64,000 bases of DNA from Picochlorum sp. 'celeri' (taxonomy: Eukaryota; Chlorophyta; Trebouxiophyceae), in contig JAACMV010000001.1 in assembly GCA_010909725.1 (NCBI GenBank), positions 469,533 to 533,532 of the forward strand, read 5' to 3'. Within the stretch, counting starts at the first letter, position 1; the number at the start of each line of letters is the position of its first letter. The notes below the pieces were generated by a model. It was not told where the DNA came from and searched no databases. It saw only the letters and a program-made list of their open reading frames with translations. Below, in pieces: positions 1-10,259 of the stretch. A program made the position numbers and the translations under genes.

Positions 1-377
1 GTGTATGAGCGATCCCATGGATGTTGCCCTCAATGAATCAGCAATCTAAAAGATGAAATCTTTGTAAAATCTACATGCAAGACAATCGGGCGTTAAACTC
101 GACGATCGGTGGAGTTGAATTTGAATCTGTCTCCCACCCACAAAATCGACGATCACTCGATACGTACATCAAATAATGAAATATCTACTAGAATATGAAA
201 TACTACTACTAAATATTCAGGATCGAAGCACTAGTACTTTGTTTCATAGGAGGGGTTGATTCCCGCCACTCACTGGTCATCAAGGCACCAAGGGGGGCTA
301 GAGAAGAAGCTGCCCACGGCAGCATCTTGTATACATGGTGGTACGAAACATTGGTTCTCTTTACATATACATTGGTA
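1..377. other. Left-edge non-coding stretch
   Basis: I see no credible coding region here on either strand; the short open frames have no splice or family support. On the minus strand the TGTAA at 361-365 lies 13 nt past the stop of the SPF27 gene and is its likely poly(A) signal. Confidence 0.5.
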
Positions 378-1343
378 TCATCGAATTCTATTCTCAAGTT
401 CCGAGCAGGCTGCATTCAACTGCATATTCTTCTCAACAAGATGGAAGTATGTGTTTTTGAGGTTGTCCAGCTCACTCCCCACAGTCAACTGCTCAATCTT
501 CCGCTCCTTGTTGATATGAGTTATATCTCCCTGTAGTATCTGTAGTTTCTCATCAATCTGACCCGCCATAGTGCTCAATACTTCGTTATGAGCTCTCCAT
601 GAAGTGGGCCCATGCTTGAGCAACAATTGCAAATTGACTATTCTTGTCTTTTGGTGCTCCAACTGCGCCCTGGCATTATCCAACGCCACCTCCCACGCCT
701 CCACGCTATTCTCATCGTCACCCTGCGGTCGAGGCAGATTGTACCTTTCCAAATCAACCCCATCCGAAAAGGGCAGAGCTATCGTCCCATCCCGTGATGA
801 CTCTATTAATCGCCCCACCCTCTCAACATCCTGTTCATACAACATCTTGGCTCCATCATCCTCAGATCTAATACTCGGCATCTGAGGTGTCTCATCCAGA
901 TAATCTGACGCACTCTTACCCATGCCTCTCATCTGCACCCACATATATAGTACTCTTTACATATAATATAACTGTACATGGCAATCCTGAGGAAGAAGAA
1001 GAAAGCAGCAGCAATAGCCTTCTTCTACTTCAGCACCAAGAATGCCTCGGTGTTTTTCTTGACAACCAACCAAATACATGAAAACAGTATACCCTCTTCC
1101 TACTCGTATAGCGAGAAGAAAGAAAGAAAGAAAGAGTCGATTCGCATGAACATGCAGTCTCCCGTATACAACACGCACCTCCTCCTGTATCATCCGTTGA
1201 ATATTATTCTTCTCATCCTCTGTCACATCATCAACATACGGAAGCGAATCAATCAAACGCTGACCTCGTCTCCAACCTTTTTCAAATTGCTCCGCTGATT
1301 GCAACGCCAGCATCTCCTCTTCCTTTGCTTTCTTACCATTCAT
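378..1343 (-). CDS. BCAS2: Pre-mRNA-splicing factor SPF27/BCAS2
   Basis: Two exons, 1343-1179 and 932-378, encode 239 aa. The intron (933-1178, 246 bp) has a GTGCGT donor and a CAG acceptor and falls in phase 0. The N-terminal exon carries the IDSLPYVDD segment, matching the DALPYFD start of animal BCAS2. The second exon holds AWEVALDNARAQLEHQ, then QLTVGSELDNLKN and a terminal heptad region ending LENRI, all in family order. Human BCAS2 is about 225 aa, so length fits. SPF27 is a coiled-coil subunit of the Prp19/NineTeen complex that activates the spliceosome in the nucleus. The identification is by recalled family similarity; the exon structure is seen directly. Confidence 0.88.
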
Positions 1344-1770
1344 GATGATGAAATCTAATTTATATATATAAATGAACTACCTGAGGGTGGAGGAATGCAT
1401 GGATCATCATGCCATCGAGCCACCCACTGCCTTTCAAAATGAAAACAGCCAAAAAAAGATTGTATGCAAGATGCCTGAGGCAGAGTAAAGCAAAAATCAT
1501 TACAATGCGCAACAGCACAAATGTACAAAGCACAGGTGTGTGCTATTGTACATCAAGGCATCCACGTAGGATTGCCTTGGCTGATGTGTGTATGTACGCA
1601 TAATATATATGTATGAAACTTGAAATCAAACATGCTTGATGAACAGAATCTTCCGCTCTGACACGAGTATTCCTGTGGAAGAATGTGCCTAGAGCACCCT
1701 TTGGAAAGATTGTAACTTCTTTTCCATTGCCTTGTACAGGTACATCAGGGTTGACGCAGCACACCAGGAG
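1344..1770. other. Intergenic region between SPF27 and the PKD-protein gene
   Basis: This 427-bp stretch holds the presumed promoter of SPF27 and the 3' UTR of the secreted PKD protein, both on the minus strand. It is AT-rich near 1355-1375. I see no gene in it. Confidence 0.45.
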
Positions 1771-3171
1771 TTAGCACCTGATTTTGTAGTACCACAGTGT
1801 ACCAGACTGTGGAGCCAGGACAAATACAGTAAATTTGTCCTCTGATGCCTTCATAAAGACGTCTGCCTTCTCAAATGGCGATGTCTGTGCATATATCCCT
1901 GGGTAAAGACTTGGATTGCCATTATAAATATCCTCGTCTCCAACCCAGTTCGTATCCAGCTGTTGTACATTGTCATATTGCAAAATGAGGCGATCTGGGA
2001 TGTTGTACGTTTCCAGGAAGACATCGATTTTTGAGCCTGATGGGATGGCTGAGATATCCCACTCGTCAATAGTCCCACCAATACCTCCAGATTGAGATTG
2101 CACGTACTCACCGCATGAAGGCAGTGTATAGTTGTTGATAATAGTAGCTGAACCCACAGTGATGACAGTACCTGTGCTCAATATCGTGCCCGAAGAATCT
2201 TCGAGCGATACTGTGACAGCAAATTGTGATGCATAAGAGTATGCATGCGAAGGGCTTGACGTCTCAGCAGTGCACGTGTGAGTGTCACATGTAGGTGTCT
2301 CTGGGAATTGGTCACCAGTGGCATCCCCATAACTCATCTTGAATGTCACCTCGGAATCATTTGTTTTGAAACACTCCGCCTCAACAGTGAACGTGACGAC
2401 TTCATCCACATCGGGATTTTGCTTGTCAGGAGAGATTGTGATACTTGGAAAACAGTCTGGAACGCACACCCCGTCTTTTAACGTGTATCCTTCCTTGCAA
2501 ACGCATTCCCCGTTTTCATCAGGCACAAAGTGATTTTCAGAGTCACACTCGCAGCCACCACTGCCATCTGGTACAAAGTTGTTTGCAGCATCACACACGC
2601 ATTCTCCGTTTTCATCAGGCACAAAGTGATTTTCAGAGTCACACTCGCACCCATCTCCTTCACTGTTAACAACAAAGCCAGCATCAGTATCACAAACACA
2701 TTTGCCAGTCTCAGTCTCAACCATATACCCCGGAGAAGTACATGGAATACACTTTTCATTCTTGAAAAATCTTGCGTTTGGAGGCAGACAGAAGCATTGC
2801 CCAGACACGCCAGTGCCTTCGTTACACTTTTTGCACTCCTCCTCTACAAAATGCAACAGGGTGTTAATGTTCACACTAACACAGAACCGACACTCTCCTC
2901 TTTCAAACACGCAAACACGTCAGAGCATACCTTCAGGACACGTTTTGCTTGGGTTGCCACCCTTGTACCCAATGATACACTGGGCGCCGCCGCCAGGACC
3001 ACAACCTTGGACAGTGTCAGGATCAGGTGGGTCTTCCACCTTCTTGAGCAGACTCCTGCCAAAGGACGCCGCTCTCGCCTGTGTACAAATGTTCACAGAC
3101 ACCAACACGAAAAGCAATACCCCTTTGGTATTGCGGGACAGCTTGAAGCTGGAATACGCACCGTGTGACAT
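1771..3171 (-). CDS. Secreted Cys-rich repeat and PKD-domain protein
   Basis: Exons 3171-2931 and 2843-1771 encode about 437 aa; the 87-bp intron has donor GTATGC and acceptor TAG. The start at 3171 is preferred because MSHGAYSSF leads into a hydrophobic stretch (GVLLFVLVSVNI) ending at ARA, a signal peptide. Then follow Cys-rich EGF-like units with the motif C-x-C-D-x-x-x-x-F-V-P-D, three of them nearly regular 16-aa units. After these come a PKD-type beta domain (roughly residues 230-320, with YGDATG and HAYSYAS) and a C-terminal domain ending in a Tyr-rich strand. The architecture suggests a cell-surface or secreted adhesion protein. No enzyme motif is seen. Its start lies 68 bp downstream of another minus-strand ORF. 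Confidence 0.72.
2501..2649 (-). repeat. Internal tandem repeat in the PKD-protein gene
   Basis: Two 53-bp copies (2501-2553 and 2597-2649) differ at one base and lie exactly 96 bp apart, an offset of 32 codons. The diverged middle unit between them keeps the same Cys and FVPD pattern. The near-identity suggests recent duplication or gene conversion inside the reading frame. Confidence 0.85.
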
Positions 3172-3239
3172 GTTTGAGAACCTTGGACACACACAAATGC
3201 TCCTTTTCCCTGCAGTACGTTCCTTGTTGAAACAGATAA

Positions 3240-3673
3240 TCACGAGGTGATACGATAGCTCACTCGGCACAAAGTCAGAAACTTTTTCTTACACTTTTCA
3301 AGAACCTTTTCTTGTTCTATCTTCGCCACCGACGGCGGCGAGATCTTCCATTTGTCGACGTGTTTCACCTTGTTCATGAGGAGCTTCTCGTAGATTGACC
3401 CAGGGTGGATGCGTCAGCCTTGGCAATTGTCAGTTTCCGCACAGGTCCCAAGATATCGACCAACGCGTGCAATACACAACAAAACAACATCGTACTGTTT
3501 GTAATAAATTCCAGGAGCCAATAGAAATCTACCAATGTGCTTTGAAGCAAAAGCAGACGCAGTCTTGAGACAAGAGAGTCAAAAGAAGCTTGATCCAACA
3601 AAACATGAGTTGAAACCTTTGTTGCACGAAAACGCGTTTCAGATTCTTCCAACTGCAGGGTACTATTAATCAC
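3240..3673 (-). CDS. Uncharacterised protein, probable one-base frame break
   Basis: An open frame begins at 3673 (MINSTLQLEE) and is coding-like to TIAKADASTLG near 3400. It then runs into a short Ser-rich tail and a stop at 3374. A second frame takes over at the GGG run and reads SIYEKLLMNKVKHVDKW and EKVLEKCKKKF to a stop at 3240-3242. One missing G would join them into about 145 aa, alpha-helical with a charged C-terminus. I do not recognise the family. It sits upstream of and in line with the PKD gene, 68 bp away. A splice or a real pseudogene are alternatives. Confidence 0.4.
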
Positions 3674-3933
3674 TTTCTATTTACATTTTGAATTGAATGC
3701 GAGGATTTCATGGGTTTCATACGCCACAGCTGTGAGGATATGCTTGTTAGAGAATTAGTTCAGCAACCAACATCCTCTTTGAGACGTTCTATCCCAAAAT
3801 ATGTCCATTCGGAATAGCTTACTCATTAAACTATACATCATTTACCACTAAAAGTATACGGGATGCCTCGCTGGTACCGACTTGGGCGAAACATGTGTAG
3901 GCTTTTCTTCCTCACGTGGCATCACCCTTAGTG

Positions 3934-4476
3934 TTATTGTCCACATCCACCACCAGCACTAGTCATAATCATCGTAGAATTGCTTAGCATCAGCCTCGTA
4001 AAGTCTTCAAACGTCAACACATCCCCCATCTCAACCTCACTCCCATGCTCTGCCAGGGTTGCCATGGCAACCCTGTCAACATCCTCCTCTGACATTCTCC
4101 TCCCCCCATGCGTCAATCGTAGCACACGCACCAACTCACCTTTATCTATACACCCATCCCCATTCCTATCAAAAATATCAAAGGCAAACTTGCACTGCGC
4201 CTCCTGATCCTTGACCAATGCCGAAAGCCTTTCCATAAGCCTCTGAACATCCCCCAACTCCAACAACCCATCCCCATCCCCATCATACATCCTAAAAATA
4301 GACTCCATAAACGGATTTTGAGACAACTCTGGAATACTCTGGAGATCTGACCGAGCCAACTCTGTGCGACCCCTGCCAAGACGTTCGACCCGTCGTTGCA
4401 ATCGCTCCAATTCTTTCAATGACAAACCACCACCGCTCCTACTAGAGGTCGTGGAAAAACTCTGTATATTACCCAT
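3934..4476 (-). CDS. Calcineurin B-like EF-hand calcium sensor
   Basis: Single exon, 180 aa. The N-terminus MGNIQS is a strong N-myristoylation site, so the protein is probably membrane-tethered. Two canonical EF-hand loops are visible: DGDGDGLLELGD (about residues 65-76) and DRNGDGCIDKGE (about 102-113). A degenerate C-terminal hand lies around EHGSEVEMGDVLTFEDF. Length and layout fit calcineurin B or plant-type CBL proteins, which bind Ca2+ and regulate a phosphatase or CIPK-type kinases. I cannot separate the two from sequence alone. GC and codon use are higher than in flanking DNA, as expected for coding. Confidence 0.82.
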   Translation of the reverse strand: MGNIQSFSTTSSRSGGGLSLKELERLQRRVERLGRGRTELARSDLQSIPELSQNPFMESIFRMYDGDGDGLLELGDVQRLMERLSALVKDQEAQCKFAFDIFDRNGDGCIDKGELVRVLRLTHGGRRMSEEDVDRVAMATLAEHGSEVEMGDVLTFEDFTRLMLSNSTMIMTSAGGGCGQ

Positions 4477-4871
4477 CTATCAATACTGATACCATGATAT
4501 TTATGTTTTTTTTTGAGAGAGATGACTCGGAAATCTCCTTTTCGTTTATGCCGTTGCGCAACTAATTCATCTCTCTTCTTCTAGTAGAACGGGGGAGATC
4601 TCTTACCATGAGAGATCTTGGCCAAGCTTGGCCCATCCTTAAGGAAGGATACCTCGTCGTATCAAAATCCAAATATATATCTATATTACTCTCTAGGAGT
4701 ACAATAAATTAAGGCAAACGTGTTAGTCTTCTCATTGGAATATATACATCAGAGCGACTACCTGCAGCATGTACATTACATTACATGGTTTCCATCGATT
4801 GCAAGGATGATTTCCGATGAATGATGATCGGTTTTTTCTCATTATTTGAAATCCATTGATAATAACATAAA
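4477..4871. other. Divergent intergenic region
   Basis: This 395-bp segment separates the CBL-like gene (minus) from the Mpv17-family gene (plus) and must hold both promoters. I see T-rich and TATATAT tracts (4500-4515, 4672-4684) but no gene and no clear motif. Confidence 0.4.
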
Positions 4872-5648
4872 ATGCAGCGTCTGATTCAGTTGTATTCAAA
4901 AAACCTTCAGAGGAGACCATTTACGACACAAATTGTGAGCAGTGCTGTGCTGTGGTGCGTTTGGTAGGCATGGTATATCTATCTATATACGAGTGTGCTA
5001 ATAATAACGAAATAGTGGTGGTTGGTGTGCAGGGGTATCGGGGATGTTCTTGCTCAGAGGGTGTCATCTGATGCCCAGCATCACGGGTCTCCTTCCTCCT
5101 CTACTGCAGTCTCCGTAGAGCAGCAGCAGGGGCAGCGCGGCGAGAAGAATCATGGCAGTAGCGCGAGTGATATGGATGGCATCGTCCCATCAAATGCCTT
5201 GGATATCAGGAGAGCCTTCTCAGCGTCGCTCTATGGAGGGTTGTTCAATGGCACTATTGGCCACATCTGGTACACAAAACTGGACGAGCTGGCCCTCGCA
5301 TTCCTCAAACATAAATCTCCCTTCGTGTTTATAGGTGCCAAGGTATTCGCTGATTCGATTGTATTCGGACCTCTCCACCTGGGCGCATACTTTACCTGTA
5401 TGACGCTGATGGAAGGTGGGTCTCTCCGGGATGTTCAACACAAGATGGAGAAGGATTTTGTACCCACATTTGCTGTCGAACTCACCATGTGGCCATTAGT
5501 ACAAGCAATCAACTTTGCTCTTGTTCCTGTCACGTACCAGCTCTTGGTCGTCAATTGTGCCACAGTCGTGGATGCTGGACTGTTGAGCTGGATACAGCAT
5601 CAGGTGGATTTTTCTGGAAGGGTCAAGGCATTCATCCATGGTTCGTGA
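4872..5648 (+). CDS. Mpv17/PMP22-family membrane protein
   Basis: Exons 4872-4954 and 5033-5648 encode 232 aa. The 78-bp intron has donor GTGCGT, a CTAATAATAAC-like branch region and CAG acceptor. Splicing restores AVLWGIGDVLAQ, the family signature near the N-terminus. Later conserved parts are GHIWYTKLDEL, KVFADSIVFGPLH and the C-terminal WPLVQAINFALVP. The family has four short membrane segments and sits in peroxisomal, mitochondrial or vacuolar membranes. A hydrophilic Ser/Gln-rich insert lies between the first two membrane segments. The start is the first ATG after an upstream in-frame stop. Sub-family cannot be set. Confidence 0.88.
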
Positions 5649-5779
5649 TGGAGAGCGGCCCTCTTCTTCTTCTTCTTCTTCATCCCAGTAGTAGTAGTAT
5701 TACATAGTTTTAGATTATTCTTATTATTCTTATTATTCTGAATCATCAGTGGATAGAAAACATACCAAACCAAACAACC

Positions 5780-6298
5780 ATGGGTACGGACTGTTGCTCG
5801 CCTCGGCGTTGACTTTTCTCTGCTTTCATCGCATTGCTCCATACGACCTTGCAATTGTTTCTAAACAATGTAAAACATGAATATGCTATGCAGCATCGAG
5901 TGCTGGTAATCAGATTTTTGTATCGCTAAAGAGAGGGAAGGAACATCCGCCCCAGGTGATTGAGACACGGTGGGTTGGCGCACTGCATCGATTGGTTTCT
6001 CTATCTATATAATACTGAAATGGTTTTTTAAATATATAGGATCAAGTATGAGCAGACGATTGGGGATATCAGAAAGGCGGTAGCCCAACAGGCCGGTATT
6101 GAAACTGACAAGGTCCAGTTGTTCCATCATGGCAAGGAAATGAAGCCAGAGGACTATGATGATAAGACGCTGCTGGAGATGGATTTGCATACTGGATTTA
6201 GCTTGATGGGATACGACGTCTCTGTGACGCCAGTGTACTGGCCACCAGTGAGGCAGGGGGAGAAGGGTCTCGAAGTGATTCCACACTTGGAGGACTGA
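5780..6298 (+). CDS. Orphan ubiquitin-like protein with a 4-nt coding first exon
   Basis: Exons 5780-5783, 5894-5969 and 6040-6298 give exactly 113 codons (112 aa). The first exon is only ATGG in an ACCATGG context, followed by donor GTACGG; the second acceptor is TATGCAG. The join reads MASSAGNQIFVSLKR, whose QIFV echoes the start of ubiquitin. The second intron (70 bp, GTGGGT to TAG) restores TRIKYEQTIGDIRKAV, the ubiquitin alpha-helix region, followed by HHGKEM and DDKTLLEMDL. The tail ends HLED with no Gly-Gly, so it is unlikely to be conjugated. Function is unknown; an adaptor role is possible. The gene lies 131 bp after the Mpv17-family gene. Confidence 0.7.
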
Positions 6299-6328
6299 TT
6301 CATATCCTTGTGTTCAGAAATTTGTGTA

Positions 6329-7246
6329 CTACAGATAGTTGGAAAATACGGCATCAACATCATCCACGTCCAGTATCTTGTCATACATGGTTTCATTGGC
6401 TTCCACATCATCATCACCCAGCTCCACCTTTGAGAGGGGGACATACACCAACCCAGACGATTCTGCATTAATCTGTATTCCTGCATCATGCAATGCGCTA
6501 CTGACCGATGCATAGTCTTCCAGACTCGTGAGGACACGATATCCCTCCTCACTCGGCTCCACATCACTGGCCCCAGCATCTATTGCAGCCTCGAACGTCG
6601 CATCTTCATCCTCTTCTGCACTCACCATGACCAAACCAGTCCTAGAGAAATTGAACAACACGCTACCGCTATCAGCCATCTTGCCCCCACTCTTGGTCAC
6701 TGCTGTTCTTACCTCTGCCGCAGTCCTGTTCACATTGTCCGTCAGTGCTTCTATGATAAAACCAGTCCCACCAGGTCCGTATGCCTCGTACACCATTTCA
6801 CTGAAATCCCCACCTGATTTGTCCTCTGCCTTTTTCAGATTACGCTCTATGATATCAGCTGGCACCTGAGCACTCTTTGCCTGGGCAAGCACATCCTTCA
6901 ATTTACCATTCGACGAGGGATCAGCGCCCCCAGACCGAGCCTCTTGAGCTATAAGCTTTCCAAATTTACCATACAACTTTGCTTTCGCCGCATCGGTCTT
7001 TCCCTTTTTGTTTGCAATTTTAGCACTCTTTCGGCCCATCATGACTGTTAGACGACGCGAGTAAGATGATGTCGCCACCATCCTTTTCGATTCTACTACC
7101 GATACATGAACAAGAGTGTCGGCATTCAGTCCATTGAGGCGAGCACCGCTGCAATGTCCAAGAGGGCGGTGACATGTACGGAGGACATGTGAGGTTGAAA
7201 TGCAACGCACTGCTGTCCTCATGATCATCGTTGTTCTCAATACCAT
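6329..7246 (-). CDS. YebC/TACO1-family organellar translation factor
   Basis: Single exon, 305 aa. The first about 70 residues are rich in Arg, Ser and Thr with few acidic residues, as in an organelle transit peptide. The YebC core begins at MGRKSAKIANKKGKTDAAK and continues with GKFGKLIAQEAR, VPADIIERNLKKAEDK, YEAYGPGGTGFIIEALTDN and RTAAEVR, all family hallmarks. YebC proteins relieve ribosome stalling, and TACO1 activates mitochondrial translation. A plastid or mitochondrial location is likely. The gene is convergent with the ubiquitin-like gene, 30 bp apart. Confidence 0.93.
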   Translation of the reverse strand: MVLRTTMIMRTAVRCISTSHVLRTCHRPLGHCSGARLNGLNADTLVHVSVVESKRMVATSSYSRRLTVMMGRKSAKIANKKGKTDAAKAKLYGKFGKLIAQEARSGGADPSSNGKLKDVLAQAKSAQVPADIIERNLKKAEDKSGGDFSEMVYEAYGPGGTGFIIEALTDNVNRTAAEVRTAVTKSGGKMADSGSVLFNFSRTGLVMVSAEEDEDATFEAAIDAGASDVEPSEEGYRVLTSLEDYASVSSALHDAGIQINAESSGLVYVPLSKVELGDDDVEANETMYDKILDVDDVDAVFSNYL

Positions 7247-7622
7247 GTGTTACTAATTTGTCTGATGCCACGTGCATTGTGATGATGATGATGAAGCATC
7301 GATCACAGGGAAGAGGTTTCCTGCTCCATGTACGTATCCCATGGTGTGATGCCATTGACCGGATCGAAGACGATCGATTACCTTGATCCGGTCCAGTACT
7401 CATCTCATCCGGAGATATCTTTCGCTACATCAACGTTGACTTCTGGTCAGAATCATACACATAGAATGAGGGCTTGTTTGATTCTTTTTACGCTGAATAG
7501 ATAGATGCTTTTTGCAAGTATAACTATATATATCAGTATTAGTATTATATATTGACGTTGTGGTGGTTGTCTGTTGGAGTTCGTCACGTTGGATTTACAT
7601 TTCAACCCATTTACCACTGGCA
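7247..7622. other. Divergent intergenic region
   Basis: This 376-bp stretch lies between YebC (minus) and the TPR gene (plus). It is AT-rich at 7480-7555. I see no gene in it. Confidence 0.4.
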
Positions 7623-9082
7623 ATGGAGAAAACAATGCAACGCGAACAGGCTGATGTGGGTACGTATTACTACTACTAATATCATGTGATTGCGAGACAG
7701 TGCTGGACAGATGGTGTTTAACAACTACTCTTCTTCTTTTTTTCTTTTTCTTCCATGTTGTAGCACTGGCGGGAGGGAATGTCGATGAGGCTGTTCGTCT
7801 GTACTCTGACATACTAGTACTGTCTGTATCGAACGAGAATGATAATACAGAAACCCAGGCGGAGGATATGGTGCGAGTGTACTGTAATAGGTCCTTGGCA
7901 TTCTACAAGAAGGGCATGTATGAAGAGGCATTGCAGGATGCTTGCATGGCAATGGAGGTGCTTGGGGGAGATGATCATCCTCATGAGGACGGAAAAGGAC
8001 CTAAAGATTGTGGTTTGATGGCAAAGGTGTATCATAGGAAGGCGCAGGCTTTGATTGGGAGGGGGGACAAGGTGCAAGGGCTGAATGTATATAGGGATGG
8101 TTTGAAACAATGTGGTGGAGAGAATCTCCGTGCTGCTATTCTTCTCGTGTTACAGAACCAGATGCCTGATAGTTGGATAACGGAATACTGGATGGACAAG
8201 GTGAGTCGATGTGAGGCGGCACATCCGCTGTCAGCGAGAGATGGGATTCTCTTGAAGAGGGTGCCAGCATCTAGAAAGATGGTTCGGGAGGAGATGACCA
8301 GAAGTATGCTGGCGTTGTTAGAGTCTGATGCTGTATTTTCATGGGAGTGTCGGGAACTCATGGTGTCTTTGTGGGAGAATGTGGGGGGTTTGAGGCAATC
8401 GTGTGCATATGTTCGAGGAGCAGTGTATGCACAGGCTGGGAAGTATGAGCAGGGGGAGAAGGATGCGACTGTGGCAGTGGTATATGGCGGTGGAGCGGCG
8501 GCGTATGCTTTGCGATCACACTGTTATGAGCATCAGGGAGATAATGTGAACGCTGTTCTTGATATACTGCGTGCTATGGAGGGTGAGAAGAATAATGCCA
8601 ATGCAGAGGAGCAGTATGCATCAAGCCTGACCAGGCTTCTTCCTCGGGTGCCAGAGCATTATGCTCGTGCTATCGAGAGTGGATGCGGATATGCAGGATT
8701 AAAAAGGATGATTGATATAGAGCAGGAGCGTTTGCAGCCAGAATTTAAAAAACAGAGACCAAAGTACTATTATTACTATGAATGGATGAAGAAGCGGATT
8801 CATGAGCGGCATCCTGCAATTTCAGAAGGAGTTATGGATAAATTGTTGACTCTTGATGCGACGGAACTTGACCTTTTGCTCCAATACCCTCAGGCTATAG
8901 ACGCTACGGTGGCTCGTTTGGAGCACGTGTTAGAGGAGAAGGGAGAGAAGGATCTTGAAGAATTTGACATTCCGTTGTTGAGTTGGGAGGAGGTTGAGGA
9001 GTACAAAAAGCAGCAGGCAGATGGGAAAGATCAAAAATCACAGATCGAATCATCTCATCAGCATCAAATAGAAGCAAATTGA
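7623..9082 (+). CDS. TPR-repeat protein, function unknown
   Basis: Exons 7623-7659 and 7764-9082 encode 451 aa. The 104-bp intron has donor GTACGT, a TACTAAT branch and TAG acceptor. The join gives MEKTMQREQADVALAGGNVD, running directly into a TPR helix pair (NVDEAVRLYSDIL). A further TPR (YCNRSLAFYKKGMYEEAL) follows and degenerate repeats continue to about residue 300. The C-terminus is charged and helical. TPRs usually hold protein partners such as chaperones. I do not recognise the family further. TGTAA at 9085-9089 follows the stop by 3 nt. Confidence 0.78.
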
Positions 9083-9103
9083 CATGTAATATGACAGTAG
9101 TAT

Positions 9104-10036
9104 TTACGGGGAATGAAATTTATAAAGTCGTTCTGGGATTCCATTTGGCAGATTGCGCACGTCATCCAAAAAGTTTGGTGAACATAAATGATAGTGCCCA
9201 TTCCAATCAATATTATCAGTATTGGTAACTGCATTTGCGAGCTCTTTGTAATTATACGACTTTTCACCTTTTTTCTTGACACGATTCTCCTGGATCTCGT
9301 TGACCAGCCACTCCACAGTGTCATCATCAAAGTGATTCCCAAAGGATGCCCGCATTTTTTCCGTATCTTTTGTCTTCAAAAATTGAATCTTCTTCTTTGT
9401 TTTTGGATCCACAAAGCGACTGATCGCACTCCAAAGACTAGAGAACAGCCTTGGTGCATCAACAATAAAAAAGTCGGCAAGTCGCTCTGGATAGTGATCC
9501 GCAGCTATTTGTAGAAAGATTCTTGCAAGTCGAGGGTCGCAGTCTACTATTCCAAAACCATGCATATCGAGGACCCAGTTCCAAGAAATAATACCTTTGG
9601 AAGCATCCATCAAGCTGACGGCAGTCTCAAATGTTGATACCATGTGTCTCCTATTGTCTTCAATGTCTTTATTGATGGCAAGCTCCAGGCAGGAATAAAT
9701 CGTTGGTCGGCCATGAATATCATAACAAACACAATGCATATAGTGCTCTGCACAGTCCCCAGAGCAAGCTGAGCACACCATGGCAGCAGGATTCTCCTTC
9801 CTCCACCACTCCAGTGTTGCTTTCAGTCTTTTGGCAGCCTTTCTTTCATCCTTCCGATTGACAGCATTCAAGTACCGAGTAATCATATCATCATCTGCCA
9901 TTTCATTCTCAGAATCGGTCAGTAAAGACCGCACATTGTCGATCATGCCCTGTGAGACTCCACGTTTCTCCCGCAGAGACTCTTCTCGTCGGCAAACCTC
10001 CTCGAGTTCCTTCTCTTCATCCTCAGTGTTTGTCAT
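9104..10036 (-). CDS. CRAL-TRIO (Sec14-like) lipid-binding protein
   Basis: Single exon, 310 aa. The N-terminal third has a CRAL-TRIO-N-type helical segment (DDDMITRYLNAVNRKDERKA, LEWWRKENP). The lipid-binding domain follows, with HGRPTIYSCLELA, the core strand WVLDMHGFGIVD, then ADHYPERLADFFIVDAPRLF and KKKIQFLKTKD. These match the order in Sec14p-type phosphatidylinositol and phosphatidylcholine transfer proteins. It is likely cytosolic and acts in membrane lipid traffic. It is convergent with the TPR gene, stops 21 bp apart. Confidence 0.9.
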   Translation of the reverse strand: MTNTEDEEKELEEVCRREESLREKRGVSQGMIDNVRSLLTDSENEMADDDMITRYLNAVNRKDERKAAKRLKATLEWWRKENPAAMVCSACSGDCAEHYMHCVCYDIHGRPTIYSCLELAINKDIEDNRRHMVSTFETAVSLMDASKGIISWNWVLDMHGFGIVDCDPRLARIFLQIAADHYPERLADFFIVDAPRLFSSLWSAISRFVDPKTKKKIQFLKTKDTEKMRASFGNHFDDDTVEWLVNEIQENRVKKKGEKSYNYKELANAVTNTDNIDWNGHYHLCSPNFLDDVRNLPNGIPERLYKFHSP

Positions 10037-10259
10037 GGTCGTTAAACTATTCTAAATTATTTACTGATTGCCTTGCCATCGATGCAGTGGCTGCATTGTC
10101 AGATCCCATGCGATCTGAAATTGATACGAATCCATCCCTCAGGGGGCCACGTGGACTCATGGGCTCTCTCAAGGTACTCTGCCATGTACTATTGATTACC
10201 ACGTTACACTCGCTACTGCGCATACAATCACATACATGGTATCTCTTTTGTAACATAGA
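10037..10259 (+). other. Spacer with a possible orphan exon
   Basis: The plus strand at about 10075-10174 is coding-like (AIDAVAALSDPMRSEI, then RGPRGLMGSLK) and ends in a GTACTC donor-like site. Joining it to an acceptor near 10259 hits a stop at once, so it is not an obvious first exon of the next gene. It may be a remnant or a small unrecognised gene. Confidence 0.25.
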
